A DNA stretch of 64,000 bases from Sediminicola sp035798135 (GTDB taxonomy: Bacteria > Bacteroidota > Bacteroidia > Flavobacteriales > Flavobacteriaceae). Below, in pieces: positions 43,811 to 52,121 of the stretch (positions are counted from its first letter, which is position 1; every line of letters begins with the position of its first letter). The stretch is taken from assembly GCA_035798135.1 (NCBI GenBank), contig JAPFBR010000004.1:62001-126000 (forward strand), written 5' to 3'. Both the position numbers and the translations under genes were made by a program. Under the pieces are notes generated by a model. It searched no databases. It saw nothing but the letters and a program-made list of their open reading frames with translations, and was not told the origin of the DNA.

Positions 43811-45199
43811 ATGTTATACACAGTTATAGATATAGAAACTACCGGGAACGGTGTAAAAGGGAACAGGATCACTGAAATTGCCATCTTTAAGTACGATGGG
43901 GATTCCATAGTGGATGAATTTACCTCTTTGGTCAACCCAGAATGTGAGATTCCCTATTTTATAACCGGCTTAACGGGAATTGATAACAGTATGGTTCGCA
44001 ATGCGCCTAAACTGGTTGAGATCACTGACAAGATATTGGCCATTACCAAGGACACCATATTTGTAGCCCACAATGTCAATTTTGATTACAACATTATAAA
44101 AAATCAATTTCAGGAATTGGGCATTGCTTTTGCCAGAAAGAAGCTCTGTACCATTCGTTTGTCAAGAAAATTGGTCCCTGGGCTTCATTCCTACAGTTTG
44201 GGAAAGCTGTGCACCTCATTGGACATTCCACTTACCGACAGGCATAGGGCAAGAGGTGATGCCCATGCCACGGTATTACTGTTGGAGCGTTTGCTCAATA
44301 CTGAAGGTGCAGAATCGATCTTTCAGGGGTTTTTAAATTCCCGCTCCCAGGAAGCCACATTACCCCCCGCCCTGTCCAAAATGAATTTTGATGCCCTTCC
44401 TTCCTCCAGTGGTGTCTACTTTTTTAAAAATGCTAAAAAGAAGATCATTTATGTGGGCAAGGCCAATAACATTAAGAAAAGGGTGCTGGGACATTTCTAC
44501 GATAAATCATCCAAAGAAATGACCATGTGCCAAGAAACGGCCCATATAGATTTTGAGCTTTCAGGGAGTGAACTGCTTGCCCTTTTGATGGAGTCGGCAG
44601 CAATAAAACACCATTTTCCACAATACAACCAATCCCAAAAGAAACCTAGCCAACAATATGGTGTTTTCACTTATGAGGATAGAAACGGGATTTTACATAT
44701 GGCGTTCAATAAGCTTAAGCAAGCACCCAACACTTTTGTGACCTTCAATAACATCACCGAAAGTAGGGCCTATTTGGAACAGGTGTGCCTAGATTTTTTA
44801 TTATGCCCCAAATACTGCCATCTACAAGAAAATGTAGCTGTTTGTTCCCATTACAAAATCCCTACCTGTGGCGGCATTTGTAGGGACAAGGAGCCTATTG
44901 ACAGTTATAATGAAAAAGTTAGGGCAGCAGTGGCTCATATCATTGCCAAAAATGATGATATCATTATTAAAGAAAAAGGCCGGAATCCCGAGGAGGAAGC
45001 TTTTGTCCTTATAAAAAATGGACAGTATTCGGGTTATGGGTTTATAGAAAGGGAGAACACCATTACTACATTGGAGGATATAGATGCATTTATCAATCCA
45101 CAAAACGATAATTTGGATACCCAACGTATTCTTAAGTCCTATTTAAGTAAAAATACCTTGAATGTTATACCTCTTATGAAGCTCTTTGGGCAGTATTAA
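43811..45199 (+). CDS. DnaQ-like exonuclease fused to a GIY-YIG domain
   Basis: A 462-residue protein from ATG 43811. Residues 1-165 form a 3'-5' exonuclease domain with DIETTG (Exo I), AHNVNFDYNI (Exo II) and HRARGDAHATV (Exo III). About 195-275 is a GIY-YIG domain (SSGVYFFKNAKKKIIYVGKA, then IKKRVLGHF), followed by a UvrC-like region with a CPKYCHLQ and CGGICRDK Cys set. Proteins of this layout are annotated as DNA polymerase III epsilon/UvrC (Cho-like) and are linked to nucleotide excision repair. Single gene, divergent from the haemoglobin gene. Confidence 0.9.
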   Translation: MLYTVIDIETTGNGVKGNRITEIAIFKYDGDSIVDEFTSLVNPECEIPYFITGLTGIDNSMVRNAPKLVEITDKILAITKDTIFVAHNVNFDYNIIKNQFQELGIAFARKKLCTIRLSRKLVPGLHSYSLGKLCTSLDIPLTDRHRARGDAHATVLLLERLLNTEGAESIFQGFLNSRSQEATLPPALSKMNFDALPSSSGVYFFKNAKKKIIYVGKANNIKKRVLGHFYDKSSKEMTMCQETAHIDFELSGSELLALLMESAAIKHHFPQYNQSQKKPSQQYGVFTYEDRNGILHMAFNKLKQAPNTFVTFNNITESRAYLEQVCLDFLLCPKYCHLQENVAVCSHYKIPTCGGICRDKEPIDSYNEKVRAAVAHIIAKNDDIIIKEKGRNPEEEAFVLIKNGQYSGYGFIERENTITTLEDIDAFINPQNDNLDTQRILKSYLSKNTLNVIPLMKLFGQY

Positions 45200-45235
45200 T
45201 GGTTGTAATAGAGAAGCTGTGATCCTTTAGCAATA

Positions 45236-45331
45236 CTATTTATTCATTTTTGAGTACATCCTCATCACAAAAAGGAGCCAGACAACAAAGATGATGCCTA
45301 CAACAATGGAGTATATATAGATAAGTTCCAT
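45236..45331 (-). CDS. 31-residue membrane protein
   Basis: ATG at 45331 overlaps the preceding gene's stop as TAATG. The product (MELIYIYSIVVGIIFVVWLL, then FVMRMYSKMNK, TAG at 45236-45238) is a single transmembrane helix with a positively charged C-terminus. Translation is likely coupled to the 64-residue membrane protein upstream, suggesting the two act together in the membrane. Function unknown. Confidence 0.6.
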   Translation of the reverse strand: MELIYIYSIVVGIIFVVWLLFVMRMYSKMNK

Positions 45332-45525
45332 TACTTTTTGTGCTTTAAATAATTCATAAATCCTAAAATAGTCGGTGCCCAAAAGGCGATAAAAATGCCG
45401 TCTAGTTTATCTCCTTTCAAGAAATGATATTCTGAAACAATTATTATGGATAATACAACAAGGAGCATAATGCAATTCATAACCCCTATTCTTTCAATAA
45501 AATCTTTAATCACTTTAACAATCAT
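45331..45525 (-). CDS. Small membrane protein, 64 residues, unknown function
   Basis: This protein starts MIVKVIKDFIERIGVMNCIM and has two hydrophobic helices (about 15-32 and 45-58) and a Lys-rich end. I do not recognise the family. A consensus TATATTTG -7 box lies at 45614-45621 on the minus strand, giving a leader of about 85 nt. It is followed by the overlapping 31-residue membrane protein. Confidence 0.55.
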   Translation of the reverse strand: MIVKVIKDFIERIGVMNCIMLLVVLSIIIVSEYHFLKGDKLDGIFIAFWAPTILGFMNYLKHKK

Positions 45526-45788
45526 ACTACATTTAAATATAAGAAAATTCGACAGTCGATTAACAGCGAAATTAAGTTTTTATTAACATATACAAATTCG
45601 CGTTGCTTTGTTACAAATATAACCGATATATGGTTATTCTTTTACCTTGGACCATGGTTATTTACGACCTTCCTATTGTCGATGATAATGATTTAGTCGC
45701 TTTGTAAATTTATATCGAGGCGTGAAGTTGATCCTTTTTTAATTCCAAGATTCATTGGGAATGATACTAAAATGGTAGGGAAAATATT
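45526..45788. other. AT-rich intergenic region with a promoter
   Basis: The region is noncoding in all frames. It contains the -7 box TATATTTG (minus strand, 45614-45621) of the small membrane genes. No operator of the 12-bp type sits 35 nt above it. Nothing else could be recognised. Confidence 0.5.
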
Positions 45789-45818
45789 GCAAAAAAAAAT
45801 CCAACCCGCTTGGTTGGG
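45788..45818 (-). terminator. Intrinsic terminator of the DUF2892 gene
   Basis: On the minus strand, CCAACC (loop AAGCG) GGTTGG is followed by a run of T (45790-45799). The stem is at 45801-45817. It lies 33 nt beyond the end of the DUF2892 gene at 45851. Confidence 0.75.
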
Positions 45819-45850
45819 TACATAAAATTGATTGTTCAACTACTTCTTTT

Positions 45851-46057
45851 TTATCTTCTATGGCTAAATGTGTTCCACCCCAACAGGGCATAGAACGGAC
45901 AATAACCCACAAGACTGGTAAGGGCAAAAACACTAATGACAGCTAGGAAAACAAAGGCTAACATACCCCCTACTATGTCATAGTAGATCAGAAGGCCCAT
46001 GGCCAAGGCCAATGACAAACGTATCAACCTGTCCACTGTACCCATATTTGTTTTCAT
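45851..46057 (-). CDS. DUF2892 (YgaP transmembrane-type) protein
   Basis: A 68-residue membrane protein: MKTNMGTVDRLIRLSLALAM, then two hydrophobic helices and GYCPFYALLGWNTFS. It matches the DUF2892 domain, which in YgaP is the membrane part of a rhodanese. The conserved Cys in GYCP is present. It probably works in sulfur transfer with the MBL-rhodanese protein encoded next to it. It follows the 35-residue peptide gene in a short operon under an FNR-type promoter. Confidence 0.87.
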   Translation of the reverse strand: MKTNMGTVDRLIRLSLALAMGLLIYYDIVGGMLAFVFLAVISVFALTSLVGYCPFYALLGWNTFSHRR

Positions 46058-46068
46058 GATATAGAGCT

Positions 46069-46176
46069 TTATCCGTTCAGGAATTGAACCAGATATATAA
46101 TAAAGTTGATAAGGCTAGCTATCGCTATTAACAGTAACGTCCCTATCACGAATTTTCCGAGATAAATCGTTTTCAT
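46069..46176 (-). CDS. 35-residue membrane peptide, first gene of the DUF2892 operon
   Basis: ATG at 46176 opens 35 codons: MKTIYLGKFVIGTLLLIAIA, then SLINFIIYLVQFLNG, with TAA at 46069-46071. It is one long hydrophobic helix with a basic N-terminus. The predicted transcript start from the FNR-type promoter is near 46198, only about 20 nt upstream, so the peptide is in the right place to be translated, with the DUF2892 gene starting 11 nt after its stop. Function unknown. Confidence 0.6.
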   Translation of the reverse strand: MKTIYLGKFVIGTLLLIAIASLINFIIYLVQFLNG

Positions 46177-46202
46177 ATCATTTCTCTTATAATGTTCAGA
46201 TA

Positions 46203-46245
46203 TAAAAGTAGTATGTCCATGGGATATATAATATGACTTAGATCA
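46203..46245 (-). promoter_or_regulatory. FNR-type operator plus -7 box of the DUF2892 operon
   Basis: Operator TGACTTAGATCA (46234-46245) is followed on the minus strand by TACTTTTA (46203-46210), start-to-start 35 nt. The operon contains the 35-residue peptide and the DUF2892 protein. Confidence 0.65.
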
Positions 46246-46293
46246 GTCAACCCCTGTTTCTTGGCAAATTGGCACCATTAACCAATAATAATC

Positions 46294-46324
46294 CACAAAA
46301 AAACCCCACCGTTCGGTGAGGTCT
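46294..46324 (-). terminator. Intrinsic terminator of the MBL-rhodanese gene
   Basis: On the minus strand, CCTCACCG and CGGTGGGG pair (one G-U) around AA, followed by a T7 run towards 46290. It lies about 21 nt after the stop codon at 46345. Confidence 0.8.
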
Positions 46325-46344
46325 TAAAGTTGTGATTTATAAAT

Positions 46345-47754
46345 TTAGAGTGTCGTAGGGCAGACATAGTCCGTAATGGGAACACCTGATTCTTTAAGGG
46401 AGCCAAAGCCACCTGCAATGTCTATTAGGTTGTGGATGCCCCTACTTTTAAGAATGGAAGCAGCAATCACGGAACGGTATCCCCCAGCACAGTGTACATA
46501 AAAGGTTTCCTCTTTTGGAAACTCGGCCATATGATCATTCAGAAAATCCAAGGGGGTATTATTGGCCTCCACAACATGCTCTGATTGGTACTCGCTTTCT
46601 TTGCGCACGTCAAATACGGGAGCATGGGTTTTAGCTTCCATCTTCTTAAATTCTTCAGCCGGGACGGAGGTAATGGTATCGTAATCTTTTCCTGCCTTTT
46701 TCCAAGCTTCAAAACCACCATTCAGATATCCCATGGTGCTATCAAACCCTACCCGTGACAAGCGTGTAACGGTCTCCTCTTCCCTGCCTTCAGGGGCAAT
46801 TAAAAGTAGGGGTTGCTTCACATCGGCTATCAGGGCACCTACCCAAGGGGCAAATCCGCCATCAAGACCTATAAAAATGGATTGTGGGATGTGACCCTTC
46901 ACAAATTCGTTCTGGTGCCTTACGTCCAGTACTATGGCGCCTGTTTCATTGGCTGCCTCTTCAAACTCATCGGGAGAAAGTGCTATGGTCCCCCTTTCTA
47001 TGACCTCTGAAATATCATCGTAACCTTCCCTGTTCATCTTAACGTTCAAAGGAAAGTATTTTGGGGGTGGCAAAAGTCCGTCCGTAACTTCTGTTACAAA
47101 TTCCTCTTTGGTCATATCGGCCCTAAGGGCATAGTTCATCTTCTTTTGGTTCCCCAGGGTATCCACGGTCTCTTTCATCATATTCTTCCCACACGCAGAG
47201 CCCGCCCCATGTGCTGGATACACGATCACATCATCGGCCAAGGGCATAATTTTATTCCGCAAACTTTCAAACAAGAGACCTGCAAGATCTTCTTGGGTCA
47301 TGCTCTCGGCTTTTTGGGCCAAATCAGGTCTTCCCACATCCCCTAAAAACAAGGTGTCCCCTGAGAATATGGCATGGTCCCGGCCATTTTCGTCTCTCAA
47401 CAAATAGGTGGTACTTTCCATGGTATGTCCTGGTGTATGCATGACCTTTATGGTAATATCCCCCAGTTTAAATTCTTGTCCGTCTTTGGCTATAATAGCC
47501 TCAAAAGTTGGGTTCGCATTGGGGCCAAAAACTATGGGCGCTCCTGTTTCTTTGGATAAGGTTACATGCCCACTGACAAAATCTGCATGAAAATGGGTTT
47601 CCAAAATATACTTTATTTTGGCCTTATCGGCTATGGCCCTTTTAATATAGGGTTCTACCTCCCGTAATGGATCAATAATGGCAACCTCGCCCTTACTTTC
47701 TATGTAATAGGCTCCTTGCGCCAAACAACCTGTATAAATCTGTTCTATTTTCAT
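46345..47754 (-). CDS. MBL-fold hydrolase with two rhodanese domains (persulfide dioxygenase-like)
   Basis: A 469-residue protein. The N-terminal half (1-245) has ETHFHADFVSGH (about 53-64), HTPGHTMEST and the FSGDTLFLGDVGRPD motif of ETHE1-like persulfide dioxygenases. The first rhodanese (about 265-355) has an Ala in place of the catalytic Cys (LLLIAPEG); the second (about 370-465) has the intact VHCAGGYRS loop. Hence sulfane-sulfur oxidation with only one active rhodanese. ATG 47754 (MKIEQIYTGC) is chosen. The neighbouring DUF2892 and SulP genes fit a role in sulfur metabolism. Confidence 0.92.
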   Translation of the reverse strand: MKIEQIYTGCLAQGAYYIESKGEVAIIDPLREVEPYIKRAIADKAKIKYILETHFHADFVSGHVTLSKETGAPIVFGPNANPTFEAIIAKDGQEFKLGDITIKVMHTPGHTMESTTYLLRDENGRDHAIFSGDTLFLGDVGRPDLAQKAESMTQEDLAGLLFESLRNKIMPLADDVIVYPAHGAGSACGKNMMKETVDTLGNQKKMNYALRADMTKEEFVTEVTDGLLPPPKYFPLNVKMNREGYDDISEVIERGTIALSPDEFEEAANETGAIVLDVRHQNEFVKGHIPQSIFIGLDGGFAPWVGALIADVKQPLLLIAPEGREEETVTRLSRVGFDSTMGYLNGGFEAWKKAGKDYDTITSVPAEEFKKMEAKTHAPVFDVRKESEYQSEHVVEANNTPLDFLNDHMAEFPKEETFYVHCAGGYRSVIAASILKSRGIHNLIDIAGGFGSLKESGVPITDYVCPTTL

Positions 47755-47871
47755 AATCAAATCTCTTTAGTTACATTTTACCCCTTCTAATAAAAGGCGG
47801 AGCGTTATTCTGTTCCTATTCGTTATATCCTATTGCAAATATAGCCGTTAGCATTAACCCATACAGTAACA

Positions 47872-49602
47872 TTAGTTACCGAAAATTCTATTCTGATGGG
47901 CCACATTCTTACCTAAGAGGGTAACGTTACCCGGATTGTCAAAATATTCCACAGCTTCCTTGATTTTTACAAAAAGGCACTCCTTGTGCAAAACATCAAT
48001 AATGCCTGTTGTAAATATAATATCCCGTGCTGGTCCAATGGCTCCGGCGATATAAAATTCAATGTTTAGGTTATGGATATCGTCAATAACGTGAACCAGC
48101 ATCTTGGCCGCGGTAGAATCTATATAATTGATTGCCTCTGCATTCAAAATTACCAATTTCAAGGTCGAACCTTTTTCATCTATCTGTTTAAATAGCTGTG
48201 TCTTAAAGAAATTGGTGTTCCCAAAATACAATTGGGCGTCAAAGCGAATAATCAACAGATCGTCCCGTATTTCCACCTCATCCCCAAACCGTTCAATATT
48301 CTTATAATAATCGGTTCCCCTAATATTACCCAATACTGCAAAATGTGGCTTGGAAGTCCTATAGACCATCACTAATAAAGATACTAAAACTCCCACTAAT
48401 ATCCCTTCTTTGATCCCCACAAACAAGGTCACAAAAAAGGTAATGGCCAAGACCCCAAATTCATCTTTTCTTTGTTTCCACAGCGTTTTGGGATAGGGGA
48501 TATCTATAAGCCCAAAGACCGATACCATAATAATGGAGGCCAAGGCCGCATTGGGCAAAAAGTAAAATAAAGGGGTTAAAAAAAGCAAGGTGACCACTAC
48601 CAATAGCACACTGAATAAAGAGGCTATGGTTGTTTTCGCCCCAGATTCCGCATTAATGGCTGATCTGGAAAAACTGGAAGTTATAGGATACGATTGAAAA
48701 AAGGAGCCTACCATATTGGAAGCGCCTAAGGCCACCAGTTCCTGATTGGCATCTATGGTTTCCTTATTGTTCTTTTCCTCCAATGCCTTCCCTATGGAAA
48801 TAGTCTCTAAATACCCCACCAAGGCCAACGCCAGGGCAATGGGAAAAATTTCTTTGACCCTGTCCATTTCAAATGCCGGGAGCTGAAAGGATGGAAGACC
48901 TTCTGGCACTACCCCTACTATATTGACACCATAATTTTCCAGGCCTAAAAAATATACGGCAAAGCCACCCAACAACACTACCAAGAGTACAGATGGAATC
49001 TTTTTGTTCCATCGTTTTAAAAGTACAATGATCAGGATCCCAATAACACCAATTGCCAAGTCGATCGGATTGGTATCCGAAAGGTTGTTAAAAGCATTGA
49101 TGATCATCTGATGAAATTGGTTGCTATTGGGAATATTGGCTCCCAATAGGTGCTTCAACTGGCTAAATATAATGGTAAGGGCGGCTGCCGAGGTAAACCC
49201 GCTAATCACAGGTTTTGACATAAAATTCACAAGAAAACCCATTCGCAGAAAGCCTAGGGTCAATTGAATTGCCCCCACCATAAAGGCCAAAAACACGGCC
49301 ATCACAATGTATTCTTCCATAGTGGCTATGGCAAAAGCTCCTAATCCGGCCGCTACCAAAAGTGAATCCATGGCCACGGGTCCCACGGCCACCTGCCGGG
49401 AAGTGCCCAAAAAGGCATATACCAGTATGGGGAACAAGGACGCATACAACCCATAAACGGGTGGCAGTCCCGCGATCATGGCATAGGCCATGCCCTGTGG
49501 AATCAGGATCACCCCAACGGTGAGTCCGGCTACCAAATCATTGGCAAAGAATTTCTTTTGGTATTTAGGCAACCAATCCAGAAAAGGGAAAAATTTACGC
49601 AT
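47872..49602 (-). CDS. SulP-family anion transporter
   Basis: A 576-residue inner-membrane SLC26/SulP protein. The N-terminus has DLVAGLTVGVILIPQGMAYA (about 23-42) and GLPPVYGLYASLFP, typical of the transport core with about 12-14 helices (to about 410). The C-terminal STAS domain (about 440-560) has DAQLYFGNTNFF and NAEAINYIDSTAAKML. Substrate could be sulfate, bicarbonate or a dicarboxylate; neighbours in sulfur metabolism favour sulfate. It lies about 115 nt upstream of the MBL-rhodanese gene. Confidence 0.93.
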   Translation of the reverse strand: MRKFFPFLDWLPKYQKKFFANDLVAGLTVGVILIPQGMAYAMIAGLPPVYGLYASLFPILVYAFLGTSRQVAVGPVAMDSLLVAAGLGAFAIATMEEYIVMAVFLAFMVGAIQLTLGFLRMGFLVNFMSKPVISGFTSAAALTIIFSQLKHLLGANIPNSNQFHQMIINAFNNLSDTNPIDLAIGVIGILIIVLLKRWNKKIPSVLLVVLLGGFAVYFLGLENYGVNIVGVVPEGLPSFQLPAFEMDRVKEIFPIALALALVGYLETISIGKALEEKNNKETIDANQELVALGASNMVGSFFQSYPITSSFSRSAINAESGAKTTIASLFSVLLVVVTLLFLTPLFYFLPNAALASIIMVSVFGLIDIPYPKTLWKQRKDEFGVLAITFFVTLFVGIKEGILVGVLVSLLVMVYRTSKPHFAVLGNIRGTDYYKNIERFGDEVEIRDDLLIIRFDAQLYFGNTNFFKTQLFKQIDEKGSTLKLVILNAEAINYIDSTAAKMLVHVIDDIHNLNIEFYIAGAIGPARDIIFTTGIIDVLHKECLFVKIKEAVEYFDNPGNVTLLGKNVAHQNRIFGN

Positions 49603-49668
49603 GGGTCAAAATTAACATTTTTAGGATAGGCCTAAAGTAACATTTGCCACAATAGCACTTATAAATAA

Positions 49669-50007
49669 TCAATCTGTGGCAATTCCGAAATATACCCATT
49701 CTACATTTTCTTCATAAGGATTGGATTGGGAGTGCCATTCTCCCGGCGCTATGGTGATACAGTCCCCTTTCCCCAAGAGCACCTTTTCCTCGTTCACCAC
49801 AAATTCTGCCCGACCCTTTAGTATATAAAAAACCTCATACATGGTAGGGTGGTTGTGGGTCTTCACAAACTGTCCAGGTTTGAAAACTGCGGAACTAAAA
49901 TTCATCAATTGTGGAATGGCTCCTTTTTCCAAAAGGACCTTTTTCTTTATTTCCCCATTATGACTAACCCCAACCTCAGCTACTCCCGTTGAACGAACTA
50001 TTTTCAT
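49669..50007 (-). CDS. Cupin domain protein
   Basis: A 112-residue single-domain cupin with both motifs: the KTHNHPTMYEVFYILKGRAEF (motif 1; the His pair, Glu) and GDCITIAPGEWHS (motif 2). It should bind a metal, but the ligand and activity are unknown. It ends the four-gene run 53102-49669, 4 nt after the aldose epimerase-like gene, which suggests cotranscription. Confidence 0.88.
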   Translation of the reverse strand: MKIVRSTGVAEVGVSHNGEIKKKVLLEKGAIPQLMNFSSAVFKPGQFVKTHNHPTMYEVFYILKGRAEFVVNEEKVLLGKGDCITIAPGEWHSQSNPYEENVEWVYFGIATD

Positions 50008-50011
50008 CAGA

Positions 50012-50791
50012 CTAATTCTCTTCCGAGATGACTACCTTGAATACCTTGGCATCCTTTTTCAAAAACTGAAACCCCGATGCCAATCGTGGTTGGGTCACCG
50101 CATAAGGATAAAATGTAATGGGTTCTATACAGATCATATTGGGGACTTCTGTCCACAACATAAAGTTTCCAAACCCTTCGGTTTTTATGGAAAGCTTTTT
50201 ACGATCGTTTAGGGTGATAGCGGAACAGTCCATCACCGCAAGGGCCCTATTTCCTACGGCCAACACCTCCTCGAGGCCGATCTTCTTATCACCTGTATCA
50301 ATGATTGGGTTGGCACTGTGAAGATAAAAAGCTGGATGGTACCCCAGCATAAAGGGCATCCCTTCTTCCCCTGAAATGATAAAGGTAATTTCCAAGCTGG
50401 TTCCCTTTAACTCATAGGATTTCTCAAAGCTGAAATCATAGGGCCAGGTCAAAAACCCTGCACTGGATTTTGCAGGGAATTTTGAATTTTTTATCTCGGT
50501 GCCCGAAATGTATTTTTTTAAATAGACCACCTTGGTAGCGGAAGTGGAAACCACTGTATAGGGCAGCTCCCGCAAAAGCCCATGTTGGTCCTGCACGGCC
50601 GTACCCTTGGGTGTTTCCACCATAAAATCAGCCTCATTGGTAGGGCCGATAATGGGAAACATTTCCGTATCCGAATTACGCCATCCCGGATTTCCTTTTT
50701 GGTGAATGAATTCGTGGCGACCCACCTTAAAACTCACCAATTCCCCGGCATCTATGTGCACCTTGGAACGGGCAGAAGTTAATTTTTCCAT
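50012..50791 (-). CDS. Aldose 1-epimerase-family protein
   Basis: A 259-residue galactose mutarotase-like protein. GRHEFIHQKGNPGWRN (about 25-40), MLGYHPAFYLHSANP (about 150) and EPITFYPYAV (about 223) align with the sugar-binding His and Glu of aldose epimerases of the YihR/LacX type. It probably acts on a free hexose. Located 3 nt after the M20 peptidase gene and 4 nt before the cupin gene. Confidence 0.85.
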   Translation of the reverse strand: MEKLTSARSKVHIDAGELVSFKVGRHEFIHQKGNPGWRNSDTEMFPIIGPTNEADFMVETPKGTAVQDQHGLLRELPYTVVSTSATKVVYLKKYISGTEIKNSKFPAKSSAGFLTWPYDFSFEKSYELKGTSLEITFIISGEEGMPFMLGYHPAFYLHSANPIIDTGDKKIGLEEVLAVGNRALAVMDCSAITLNDRKKLSIKTEGFGNFMLWTEVPNMICIEPITFYPYAVTQPRLASGFQFLKKDAKVFKVVISEEN

Positions 50792-50794
50792 CGT

Positions 50795-52093
50795 TTATTG
50801 ATTGATAAGTCTGTAAATTAAAATGGCTGTCCGTTTGGTTAGATCTTCAATGGTATTGAGATTAATGGTTTCTTGTGGGGTATGTGCTCCACTGCCCATA
50901 GAACCCAGACCATCCAAACAGTCCACATATTGGGCCACAAAGGAGATATCAGCCGCCCCCCTTTTTCCAGGGTCATAACCCAATACTTCCCCATAGCCCA
51001 GATCAACGCTTACCTGACTCAACTCTTCCAACAATCTCTGGTTGCCAGGGGTTGGACCCATGGCGGGATAGCTGTCCGTGAAACTAATGGTCGCGGAGGT
51101 CTGTGGTAGGTTTTTGGCGACAATGGCCCTCATTTTTTCCCGCGCATCTTCCTTTTGTTCTTCAGAGATAAAACGGAGACCTCCATGAACTACGGCCGAC
51201 TGTGCCACCACATTTGTCTTCCCAAAAGCTGTACCCTTGCTGGTCATCTCATCATAAGAAATAAAAGTACCCCCCAGTAATGTGCCCGGATTAAAGGTCA
51301 AAAACTCTTCACCCCTAACCTCGTTATAAAATTCATTGAGGATACGCGATATTTCAAAAATGGCGCCCGCCCCAGTATAGTCATTAAAAATTCCTGAAGA
51401 ATGTGCCCTTTTCCCTTCAACTTCCAACTTCCAACCAGAAGAGCCCCTTCTGGCCACTGTGGCAAAATTAAAGCCTGTGGATGTTTCAAAATTCAAGGCT
51501 ATATCGCTACGCTTTGCAGCATCTATCAAATCCTTTCTACTAATATCCAACGGTTTGCCCGCACTTTCTTCATCTCCCGTAAAGGCTACAATGATCTGGG
51601 CGTTATTTAGGAGGCCATTGTCGTGCAACGCCTTTAGGGCGTATAAAAGAATTACATCTCCACCCTTCATATCATTACCACCAGGGGCATGCGCAATGCT
51701 ATCGTTCACCATTTCAAAGGTCTGGAACGGACTATCTTCTTCAAAAACCGTATCCAAATGCCCTATAAGGAGCAATTTTTTTCCTTTTTTGCCAGTAGTT
51801 TCGGCAAACAGATGCCCTCCCCTGTTCATTTCTTCGGGCATTTCTATCCAATTGGTCTTAAAATTGATCTGATCAAAGGCATCCTTAAAGATCTTACCCA
51901 CTTCCCGTACTCCCTTGGCATTAAGGGTGCCACTATTGATGTTCACCACCTTTTCAAGAAAACCAATGGCGTCCGCATTGTTGGTTTCAATGCTCTTTAT
52001 GATTTTTTTTTCGGTTTTGGAAAGTTTTTGGGCAGACACCATCGTGCTGCATATCGTAAATAGCAGAAAACTTAAGGCATATTTTAATTTCAT
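50795..52093 (-). CDS. Secreted M20-family metallopeptidase (glutamate carboxypeptidase-like)
   Basis: A 432-residue enzyme with a signal peptide (MKLKYALSFLLFTICSTMVS, then AQK). The M20 zinc site is seen in GHLDTVFEE (about 112), GGNDMKGGD (about 140), FTGDEESAGK (about 175, catalytic Glu) and GKRGAADISF (about 385). A lid domain lies in between. It should remove C-terminal Glu or other residues from peptides in the periplasm. Second in the 53102-49669 gene run. Confidence 0.92.
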   Translation of the reverse strand: MKLKYALSFLLFTICSTMVSAQKLSKTEKKIIKSIETNNADAIGFLEKVVNINSGTLNAKGVREVGKIFKDAFDQINFKTNWIEMPEEMNRGGHLFAETTGKKGKKLLLIGHLDTVFEEDSPFQTFEMVNDSIAHAPGGNDMKGGDVILLYALKALHDNGLLNNAQIIVAFTGDEESAGKPLDISRKDLIDAAKRSDIALNFETSTGFNFATVARRGSSGWKLEVEGKRAHSSGIFNDYTGAGAIFEISRILNEFYNEVRGEEFLTFNPGTLLGGTFISYDEMTSKGTAFGKTNVVAQSAVVHGGLRFISEEQKEDAREKMRAIVAKNLPQTSATISFTDSYPAMGPTPGNQRLLEELSQVSVDLGYGEVLGYDPGKRGAADISFVAQYVDCLDGLGSMGSGAHTPQETINLNTIEDLTKRTAILIYRLINQ

Positions 52094-52121
52094 GGGAAAG
52101 GTAATTAGGTTTAATATCCCA

